Positions 56,210 to 64,000 of a DNA stretch of 64,000 bases are shown here, piece after piece. The notes beneath the pieces were generated by a model that was not told where the DNA came from, made no database searches, and worked only from the letters and a program-made list of their open reading frames with translations. The stretch lies in assembly GCA_026018925.1 (NCBI GenBank), contig JAKSZU010000006.1, positions 130,489,592 through 130,553,591 of the forward strand. Reading direction: 5' to 3'. Both the position numbers and the translations under genes were made by a program. The stretch's first letter is position 1, and every line of letters starts with the position of its first letter. The DNA is from Tupaia tana (lineage: Eukaryota; Chordata; Mammalia; Scandentia; Tupaiidae).

Positions 56210-56397
56210 AGAGGACTTCAAAAAGCTCACATAAAATGAAATTAAAATGAGTTTATTTTGTTGCCAAAAAATGTGAAATCCATGCATAGGATTTTTGGGT
56301 TATAATACTCATTTTCCATGAACTCTTATATTTTTTAGAGGTTTTTTCCATAGGGCATGTCAGCTAGCTGGACAGAGAGGGGGAGAGAGAGAAAGAA

Positions 56398-56432
<35 letters not shown>

Positions 56433-56682
56433 TATAGTGAGAGGGAAGGTGAGAAATCACTCCCAGAGAGGATGGTCACACTAAAAACCCTTCTCTTCCC
56501 TTCTTCTCCCAGGATTCTGGGAAAACACACAAACACACACATATACACACACGCCAGGCGAGATTTTCAAGGTACTGGGTTCAGGCCTCGAACAGTGTTT
56601 GGTCATGTGAGAGTCCAGCAATATAACCACTATGCCATCTGCTGGTCCCTTCATGAACTTTTTGAAGACTCTCCTCACATAA
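56207..56682. mobile_element. Palindromic DNA element (MITE) split by a SINE
   Basis: The left terminus is GAGAGGACTTCAAAAAGCTCA and the right TTCATGAACTTTTTGAAGACTCTCC, which are inverted copies. The inner part (TGAGTTTATTTTGTTGCC) matches a second copy at 63320-63437. The family is not assigned. Confidence 0.6.
56335..56649 (-). mobile_element. tRNA-derived SINE, subfamily B, inside the palindromic element
   Basis: The antisense copy has a long GA/CAGA run (56376-56440) and ends CTATGCCATCTGCTGGTCCC. CCATGAACTCTT and TCATGAACTTTT flank it. Confidence 0.85.
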
Positions 56683-56699
56683 AAGGTTTTTGAAGATCC

Positions 56700-57450
56700 A
56701 ATTTCTTACTGAATTGTGATAAACTTAACACAAAATATCCATTACTAAAAATAAAATTCACAATACATTAGGGTACAAATCAAAGTGTTTGACAGATTGA
56801 CACAACCCATTCCTTTGAGTTTCGAGCTCAGAATCACACACAATATCCTATTTTAATATCTGATTAAGCTTGTATGCAGACATTCTACCAAATGTAACAA
56901 ATAGACATAATTTGAATATTATCATTTAGCTAACAGTCTTACAATAAGCTCACTTAATTTTTGTTACAAAGTCTTTTAGGCTAAAGCTATTGAATAATAT
57001 TTATTATTATTGAAATTGGATTAATATTGGGGCTGTTTCTAGGAGAAAGCATAAATATTAAAATATTGAAAAGAATCATTCAAAGAAAATTATACTTTTC
57101 CAAATAGAAAATAAAAAGAAATTTTGTAATTTAATTGACTTGATTAAAGATAAAGAAAATACTGGAATGTCAAGACAGTGTTAATATAAAAGATTATCTT
57201 TTCATTCTTCATTCTCACAAATATAACTAGAATGTGATTATTTGGTATCTCTTCTATTAGGTGTTTCTCCTTTAGTTAGATTGTTTTGTCATTGTATGAC
57301 ATGGGAGACTATTTCTACACAGTTACTAGGAAATGTTGAATTAAATAGCTTGTCTAGATATCACAATTGTCCAAATAGACAGAAAGTAAATTCTTTCAGA
57401 CATTTGTTATTTTAGATAATCCCCCACTTCTTTTTTCATATATTACTACA
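56700..57450. other. Intergenic, AT-rich, nothing recognised
   Basis: There is no gene and no repeat that I can name. Confidence 0.4.
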
Positions 57451-57469
57451 GTTTATAAGAACACCTTTA

Positions 57470-57734
57470 GGAACCAGCAGTTAGCATAATGGCTATGTCA
57501 CTGGACTCCCATGTAGTCGACCGCAGTTCGTGTCCCGGACCCAGTGGCTTAAACTCACGCCAGGTACATGTGCGTGCATGCCCAAGATCCCGAGAGGAGA
57601 ATGGAGGAGAAGGGACTGCGGTGTGGCCATCCCCCCTGGGGGGTGATTTCTCACTTTCTATCTCTCTGTCTGTCTGTCTGTCTGGCGAGCACACGTGCCC
57701 TATAGCAAAAACCTAAAAAAAAAAAAAAAAAAAA
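57470..57734 (+). mobile_element. tRNA-derived SINE, subfamily A
   Basis: The sense copy starts GGAACCAGCAGTTAGCATAATGG. A perfect duplication AAGAACACCTTTA flanks it at 57457-57469 and 57735-57747. Confidence 0.93.
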
Positions 57735-57749
57735 AAGAACACCTTTAGT

Positions 57750-58345
57750 AATATGCACTTTTCTGAATAAAGTAATCTTCTTGCTTTACTGAATATCCTA
57801 AAAGACATATATGATTGAGCTATTCAAAATTTTTGTTACTTTCTTTTACTGATAATTATCTGCTATCACAAAATATGATAATAAGTCTCTCACACACGAC
57901 ACTTTGACATATTCATAAAGTGTCTGTTCCTCACTGAAATATCTGCTACCCACATTGGGAAAAATATTTACATCTCCCCCAAGCACTGCATTGCATCAAA
58001 TGAAAATTGGTTTCATTTCCCACTTATATTAAGAGTAATCCTCAGAGTGTCTTGCCAGCTCCTTGTGTTTCATTTTCTCTGTGAATAGTTCATCAAATAC
58101 TCTCTTCTGCTTTGAAGTAAAATAGTTTATCCAATCATCTATCACTCCTAGAAAAAAAGGAAATGTATCAGATGAGAACCAATTTAAATGTATAGTATCC
58201 ACAAAAGAAATCTGTCAGCTTCATAATAAAATGTTATATGTGAACATTTGGTTTCTCTTGGTGATAAGATCATAAGGGATTATTCTTCATTTTCTCATCT
58301 GTTGTTTCTAATTTTTTCTGTAATGGTTTCATATTAATTCATGCA
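57750..58345. other. Intergenic, nothing recognised
   Basis: There is no gene and no repeat that I can name. Confidence 0.4.
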
Positions 58346-58356
58346 GTTTGAAAAGG

Positions 58357-58361
<5 letters not shown>

Positions 58362-58394
<33 letters not shown>

Positions 58395-58636
58395 TGAGAG
58401 CTTTTTGCTATAGGGCGCATGCACTTGCCAGACAGAGACAGACAGAGAGACAGAAAGTGAGAAATCACCCCCCAGGGGGGATGGCCACACCGCAATCCCT
58501 TCTCCGCCATTCTCCTCTCGGGATCTTGGGCATGCACGCACAAGCGTGTGTGTTTAAGCCGCCGGGTCCGGGACTTGAACCACAGTCGACTACGTGGGAG
58601 TCCAGCAACATAGCCATTACACTAACTGCTGGTCCC
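58362..58636 (-). mobile_element. tRNA-derived SINE, subfamily A
   Basis: The antisense copy has a (TTTTC)n then T-tail. It lacks a few bases near GCGTGTGTGTTTAAGCC. GAAAAGGTTTTT and GAAAAGTTGTTT flank it. Confidence 0.9.
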
Positions 58637-58667
58637 GAAAAGTTGTTTCTTAAAAAGAGGGAACTTT

Positions 58668-58909
58668 TTTTTTTAATTGCTAGAGGCCGATTGTACTCAC
58701 CAGAGTCAGAAAGAGGGAAAGGAGAAAGCACCCTCCATGAGGAATGGTCACATCACAATTTCTTCTCTATTTCCCCCTCCTTTGGGGATCTTGGGGGTGC
58801 ATGCACATGTATCCAGAATGTTTCTCAAGCTGCCAGGTCCAGGACTTGAACTGCAGGGTCTGCCATGTAGAGTATGGTTGCTCTACCCATCAGGCTATGG
58901 AGCAAACCC
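58668..58909 (-). mobile_element. tRNA-derived SINE, subfamily C
   Basis: The antisense copy has TTAATTGCTAGAGGCCGATTGTACTCACC, CCTCCTTTGGGGATCTTGGGG and CATCAGGCTATGGAGC. It lies about 30 bp beyond the SINE at 58362. Confidence 0.8.
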
Positions 58910-59449
58910 AGCAATTTTTAAGTATGTAAATATCATAGGTTTTACAATGGCAGGCAGAGCAGCTTCATGCCTAGACTTAATATGAACATGAAGCAGACAA
59001 GGTGGACACAGGTTGTGTCATTTATTTCCCCCACTGTGCTCTTCCACACAGAAGCTGTGCTAAGATACTGTTGGGGTAATTAGTCTCATTTTAAGGAAAC
59101 TTATTTTACAAAATTGACAGCAGAGAACTAAAAACATAAACACCAAGTTACTTAAGCGACATCCTCAACTTCAGTCTAAGGTGTTTGGAAACTGAGAAAA
59201 GATATATAGTTCATATGCTCCATCTGCCTCTCCTGATCATACAAATCACCCTTCTCAGCCTTGGCCAAGGGTCCGCTCCTCAGCACTGTCCTTCTCACCT
59301 CTGTAATGTACCTTAAACCAGCTCCTACCCTTGGATCTTGCTCACCATGGTCTTTAGACATTTCAGTCTTTATCCCTGGGGTCTACATGTACTGAAGGTA
59401 GTGATACATCCTTTTTCTCCATTAAAGATTGTCTTATATGGTTGTCTAT

Positions 59450-59590
59450 TATCTTTTTTTTTGCCTTTAGCTTATAAACTCTTTCATGTTAGGGACTAAG
59501 ATGTATTGTTTCTGTGTAATCCTGCAATACATAATCCAGATTGGTCAGCATCCAGTGGGTGCTCAATAAATACCTGTAGCTTGATTGAAT
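59450..59590 (+). mobile_element. L2 LINE 3' end remnant
   Basis: AGCTTATAAACTCTTTCATGTTAGGGACTAAGATG...GTGGGTGCTCAATAAATACCTG...TGAATG is a sense L2 end. Confidence 0.65.
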
Positions 59591-59691
59591 GTCAGACAAT
59601 ATCAGCTACAGTGAAGAAATATATTGCAAACTAGGAATCTGGGGTGCTGTTAATTCCCAATCCTCAAAACTGAGTTTAAAAAGGAACTAAG

Positions 59692-59900
59692 AGGGTTAAC
59701 TGGTGGTACAGCATTAACACAGGTAAACACACACGAGAGGGTCCCAGTATCACATCCCTGGGCCTCTCTGTGCATGCCAATACGGGCTGACTTAGGCTGG
59801 GAGTGGGTCACAGTAGGAGGACCCTGTGAAGGTGCCTGCCGCTCCCCCCTTCTCTCTCGGCCTTCTTTCTCTTATGGAAGAAAAAAACCTAAAGAAAAGG
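59692..59900 (+). mobile_element. tRNA-like SINE of a separate family (F)
   Basis: AGGGTTAACTGGTGGTACAGCATTAACACAGG (A-box-like) and GTCCCAGTATCACATCCCTGG are followed by GTGCATGCC, a pyrimidine run and an A-rich tail. The body does not match A to E. Confidence 0.4.
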
Positions 59901-60291
59901 AAAAGGAGCAAAGAAGAATGGAAAAGAGTAACAGCAGAGGGAAGATCTCAGAGTGAAGAAATGACATCACTTCTATACATACCAACTAGGATACGAGGCC
60001 AACTTCATGAGGTCAAAGTCCCTGGCCCATAAAAGAGCAGTGTTAATGTTATTTCTTAATATTTTTCACCCTTCCTAGTTTTCTTTTCAGCTTCTGTATT
60101 AATTCAACTGAGCCATTGTTATCTTCTTTCACTCAGCCTGACTTGTGTTTGTCTTATTTCTGATTTGTTCTTTCAATCTGACATTCTTCTGCTTTAAAAC
60201 AAACAAACAAACAAAAAATCACTACTTTAAAAAATAACATACATCTATGTTGCTTACAGAAAATACAATAAGCAAAAGAACTTAAAGCTTA

Positions 60292-60552
60292 GGGACCAGC
60301 AGATGGCATGATGGGTATGTCACAGGACTCCCATGTAGTTGGCTGTGGTTTGTGTCCTGGTCCCAGTGCCTTAAAACTCATGCCAGTCACATGTGCATAC
60401 ATGCCCAAAATCCCAAGAAGAAAATGGGGGAGAAGGTATTGTGGCATGGCCATTTGCCCTGAAGGGTGATTTCTCATTTTCTGTCTCTGTTTCTCCAGTG
60501 AGTGCATGTGCCCTACGGCAAAAATCTCTCTCTCTAAAAAAAAAAAGAAGAA
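60292..60552 (+). mobile_element. tRNA-derived SINE, A/B type, CpG-decayed
   Basis: The head is GGGACCAGCAGATGGCATGATGGG. Nearly all CpGs are lost (GGCTGTGGTTTGTGTCC), so this is an older member. Confidence 0.88.
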
Positions 60553-60689
60553 AAAGTTAAAATTAAGGAAATATACATTGTCCCCAGATGTTTTTCTTTT
60601 ACACATTTAAAAATCACATAATTATATCCTCCTTTAAGTTACACTTTGATCATCTTCCTTGTTAATATGGATACACCTACAGTGAAAAT

Positions 60690-61380
60690 TATGGTTGAGT
60701 AGAGTTAAGAGTAGCAATCAATGGGTCAAAGAGGAAATTAAAGGGAAATTAGAAAATATCTTGAGACAAATAAAAATGAAAACATGATTAAACTTATGAG
60801 ATGCAGCCAAAGTAGTACTATGAAGGAAGTTTATAGCAATAAATGCCTGCAGTAAAGAAAGATCTGGGGGACCAGCAGTTAGCATAATGGCTATGTCGCT
60901 GGACTCCCACGTAGTCGACTGCGGTTCGAGTCCCAGACCCGGTGGCTTAAACTCACGCCGGGCACGTGTGCGTGCATGCCCAAGATCCCGAGAGGAGAAT
61001 GGGGAAGGGATTGTGGCGTGGCCATCCCCCCTGGGGGGTGATTTCTCGCTTTCTGTCTCTGTCTCTCTCTGTCTGTCTGGCGAGCGCATGCGCCCTATAG
61101 CAAAAACCTCTCCAGAAAAAAAAAAAAAAAAAAAAAAAAAAAGAAAGATCTGAAATTAAAAAAAAAAAAAAAAAAAAAACCAAAAAAAAAACATTACACC
61201 TCAAAGAACTAGAGAGAAAAAAAAATCAAGCTGAAACTTATCAGGAAGAAAATAATAAACATTAGCACAAAAAAGAACAAAACAGAGGGGAAAAAAAAAC
61301 AGAAAAAAGAACAAAGCTAAGCTAGCTTATTGAAAAGAAAAACAAAATGGGAAAACCTTTTGGCTAGACTAAGAGAAAAT
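60690..61380 (+). mobile_element. Old L1 ORF2 fragment, interrupted by a SINE
   Basis: AATGGGTCAAAGAGGAAATTAAAGGG, CTATGAAGGAAGTTTATAGCAATAAATGCC and ACCTTTTGGCTAGACTAAGAGAAAATG match the L1 ORF2 region between endonuclease and RT. No frame is open. Confidence 0.8.
60867..61139 (+). mobile_element. tRNA-derived SINE, subfamily A, inside L1
   Basis: The sense copy has the full head and the B box GGTTCGAGTCC, an exact match to GGTTCGANTCC. A perfect 13-bp duplication AAAGAAAGATCTG flanks it at 60854-60866 and 61140-61152. Confidence 0.95.
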
Positions 61381-61384
61381 GGGA

Positions 61385-61480
61385 AGATTCAAATAAATCA
61401 GTCTGGATTCCAACCTTGACTCTAGCATTTACTAGCTGAATGACTTTGGACAAGTATTCAGGAACTTGGCGTTTCAGTAA
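61385..61480 (+). mobile_element. MIR SINE fragment
   Basis: TCTGGATTCCAACCTTGACTCTAGCATTTACTAGCTGAATGACTTTGGACAAG is the MIR core. Confidence 0.75.
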
Positions 61481-62019
61481 AAATGTGTAACATAAATGGA
61501 AAGAGTAAAACGAATGGACTTTGTTGGTCCATCCTTGTGTTAACTCCTCATGTAGTACAGGTTTACTAGCAGGTGCTCTTAGTAACCACATCAGGGAGGA
61601 CATTTCCACCTCTACCACTAACCTGCGCTTAAATCTAGCACAAGGAAAACACTTATTAGACAGAACTTAAATGCATTAAAATTAATGTTGCTGGCTACAA
61701 TTATGTTGATGTAATTTTGCTAGAGTTGCAGGTCAGAGATTAAATCTGTTCCCGACAGAGTAAAATTTGTAGCAAATTTGTAGGAAAACATGATGAAAAC
61801 TGATTATTGTGTTAATCAGAATTTCAAAGGACAGCAGTGATAAAAGAGGTCTACAGTAATACTAGGTGCCTCTACGCATCAGAACTGCCGTATTTCTCAC
61901 TGTCTTCTATGCAGTCTCTATATCTCTGCTTCTTTCCCCTTTGCTTATTTTGCTTTTCTTCCTGTGTATGTTTCTTTCTTTTTTAAAAAAATTGTTTTAT
62001 TCAAATTTATTTATTATTA

Positions 62020-62138
62020 TTATCATTCTTTAATCTGAACAGAGAAAGACAGAGAGAGGGAAAGTGAGAAAGCAAGCTGCCAGGTCCATGACTCGAACCA
62101 AAGTCAGGCCCTAACCACCACACCACCTGCCGGCCCCT
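62020..62138 (-). mobile_element. tRNA-derived SINE, short subfamily D
   Basis: The antisense copy has a GA run, GAGAAAGCAAGCTGCCAGGTCCATGACTCGAACC, and CTAACCACCACACCACCTGCCGGCCCC. It lacks the central body. Confidence 0.7.
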
Positions 62139-62139
62139 T

Positions 62140-62765
62140 CCTGTGTATTTTTCTAAGTTCTTTCTTTCTTCCCTTCATCTTCTCTCTCTAATCCTCCTAA
62201 CCTTTTTCTTGATCCTGTTTCCTCCTCAACCTCCCACCTCATCTTGCTCCTGTCCTCCAGTCTCAAACCTCATGGAAAGGCAGTCTTTAGTTGCCATCTT
62301 TTTACTTTCTCTTCAAATCCCTCCATCTGCCTTCTATCCCTATCACTACAAAAGCTGCTCTCAGAATTCATGAATAATAAACAAATGGAAATGTTGGATC
62401 CTGGCTTTCCTCCTAATTCTGGTTGGTCACTTCTTTCGGCCTCACTTGTGCTATTTCATCTCCACTGTTGTTAGGGTCTCTCGGGCTCCCTCCTGCATCG
62501 CTTTGTTCACTAGCCCTTCCCTCTCACCGTGACAAGTCTATCTGATCCCATGACCTGCTGATGACTTCTGAGATAACTTCAAAGATGAACTCCACCCAAC
62601 AGCAATTCCACTCTCACTATTTCAGTTATGACCCTCAATGTTTCCTACCTGAACTATTAGCACAGCAACTTTGACCCTCTTCTGGTCACTTTTCTAGCCT
62701 GACTCTATTGCTTTCTAGCACACAGGTATGATCCTATCAGCCAACAACCCCCTAACCCCTCTCAC
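62140..62765. other. Intergenic, pyrimidine-rich, not assigned
   Basis: The C+T-rich sequence could be old LINE material, but no diagnostic phrase is clear. Confidence 0.35.
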
Positions 62766-62771
62766 CCCCCA

Positions 62772-63018
62772 CCTTTTTTGAATTGCCAGAGGGTGCATGT
62801 GCTCACTGGGGGGTGGAGAGAGTAAAGCACTACCCCACTGGGGTGCGGTCATGCAGCAACCTTTCTCCCTCACTTCTCTATCCTGAAGGGATTTGGGGCA
62901 TGCACATGCACACACCCAGTGTGTTTCTCAAAGCACCAGGGCCAGTACTGGAACTTTGTTTGGCCATGATTGCTATGGTTCCCGTTATTTAACCACTAGA
63001 CTGTGGATTGGATCCAGG
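62772..63018 (-). mobile_element. tRNA-derived SINE, subfamily C
   Basis: The antisense copy has TTGAATTGCCAGAGGGTGCATGTGCTCAC, TATCCTGAAGGGATTTGGGG and TTTAACCACTAGACTGTGG. Confidence 0.8.
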
Positions 63019-63103
63019 CCTTCTTAAAACAATAAGCAAATTGTGGGATTAGGTTGAAGAGCTCTTCATAATATCTATCAAAGTTTATGCTTTCTAGGAC
63101 CAA

Positions 63104-63269
63104 TCTTTTTTTTTAATTTTTATTTATTATTATTATCATTATTATTTTCCAGTTTAATCAGAGAGAGAGAAAGGAAGTGAGAAAGCAAGCCACCAGGTCT
63201 GAGACTTGAACCGTGGGCGGCCATGTGGGAGCCCAGCGCCTTTAACCACCATGCCACTTGCCAGCCCCA
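63104..63269 (-). mobile_element. tRNA-derived SINE, short subfamily D
   Basis: The antisense copy has a GA run, GAAAGCAAGCCACCAGGTCTGAGACTTGAACC, and an end at CCACTTGCCAGCCCC. Confidence 0.7.
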
Positions 63270-63319
63270 TAGAACCAATCTTTATCACACTCATTCCATT
63301 TCACATATCATATACATGG

Positions 63320-63437
63320 GAACATGGAAAAGTAGAATTAAAATACAAGTTTATTTTGTTATAACTTTTAAAAAAATTCATACATAGTTTTATCATAATA
63401 TGCATTTTTCCACAAATTTTGAAGACACCCCCCTCAT
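63320..63437. mobile_element. Palindromic DNA element (MITE), second copy
   Basis: CATGGAAAAGTAGAATTAAAATACAAGTTTATTTTGTTAT...GCATTTTTCCACAAATTTTGAAGACACCCCC aligns with the split copy at 56207-56682. Confidence 0.6.
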
Positions 63438-63449
63438 CCCACTCTAGCA

Positions 63450-63705
63450 CACGAGACTACTTGCTCTTCGTAGGGAATTTCATATAATTCCCTAGCGACT
63501 CTTGCTATTTGCTCTTGCTAGAATGTACTTCCTTCCCTTATTTATGTTCTTATTCACATGTGTTCATACTACTAGTATAACTGCTATCATCTTGTATTAC
63601 TGTCTGGATCATAATCTTCTAAAAGAAAGGGCTGCATTTTATTCACCTTTCACATTTTAGTTTCTAGAAGTAATAGTTTATAAGTAAATGTTTCCTGAGC
63701 TGAAT
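63450..63705 (+). mobile_element. L2 LINE 3' end remnant
   Basis: TTCTAAAAGAAAGGGCTGCATTTTATTCACCTTTCACATTTTAG...TAAGTAAATGTTTCCTGAGCTGAATT follows the sense L2 end. Confidence 0.5.
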
Positions 63706-64000
63706 TTTCACCTCCCTTCCAGTCCTGGTTTTGCAACTATAAGGGAAGAAAAAATGAACTGCCAAAAGGAAAAATCATAATTTGGAAAATTAAGACGATA
63801 TCTAGTTTATATGAGTTGGCAAATGCTTACTTTGCACGGAATTAAGTCTGTTGGACCAAAGAAGTAACAAATATGTGTTTTCTAGTAAGAAATCTAAATA
63901 CACTAATGCAGAACACTTTGCCTTTGTGAATTATATTAAACATCTTCCCCCTCCCCACAGATCAGGATAAAAATTCACATGGACTTCAAAACAATTCTAT

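Noticed and set aside
27260-64000. A second gene such as ST8SIA1, which I recall as a neighbour of CMAS in human
   Set aside because: No exon of a sialyltransferase or other protein was recognised; the region reads as repeats and unassigned intergenic DNA.

Overview
The window is a piece of a placental-mammal genome: spliced host exons in a CpG-island gene, ancient MIR, L2, MaLR and hAT remnants shared by eutherians, L1 elements, and a dense load of tRNA-derived SINEs. There is no Alu, B1/B2, carnivore CAN, ruminant Bov-tA or equine ERE element. The SINEs (A box and B box, an A+T-rich tail, and a body ending near CCCTATAGC) belong to some other lineage. My best guess is a colugo (Dermoptera, CYN-type SINEs), but that is recalled knowledge and should be tested by alignment.

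The one host gene I can support is CMAS (CMP-N-acylneuraminate cytidylyltransferase), on the + strand. A CpG island at about 9380-10080 carries a ZNF143-type promoter motif and GC boxes. Eight coding exons run from the ATG at 9677 to the stop at 26843. All splice sites are GT-AG, all phases agree, and the protein is 434 aa, the same length as human. A poly(A) signal lies at 27227. The enzyme activates sialic acid to CMP-sialic acid in the nucleus, the donor for all sialyltransferases.

Layout: 1-9.4 kb is upstream intergenic DNA (an old MLT1 LTR, MIRs, an L1 tail, several SINEs). 9.4-27.3 kb is CMAS, with about 12 SINEs plus L1, L2, MIR and DNA-transposon remnants in its introns. 27.3-38.6 kb holds two ancient L1/HAL1-type elements in opposite orientations, with nested SINEs. 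38,668-44,726 is a complete-length L1 flanked by a perfect 16-bp target-site duplication, with a younger SINE inserted in its reverse-transcriptase region. 44.7-64 kb is intergenic, packed with SINEs, L1 and L2 pieces, MITEs and long microsatellites.

No second protein gene, RNA gene, CRISPR array or unknown system is visible. The most interesting material is the SINE biology: about 47 copies in at least five subfamilies, many with exact target-site duplications, several whose tails or inner GC-rich segment have grown into microsatellites, and several nested inside L1 or DNA transposons.
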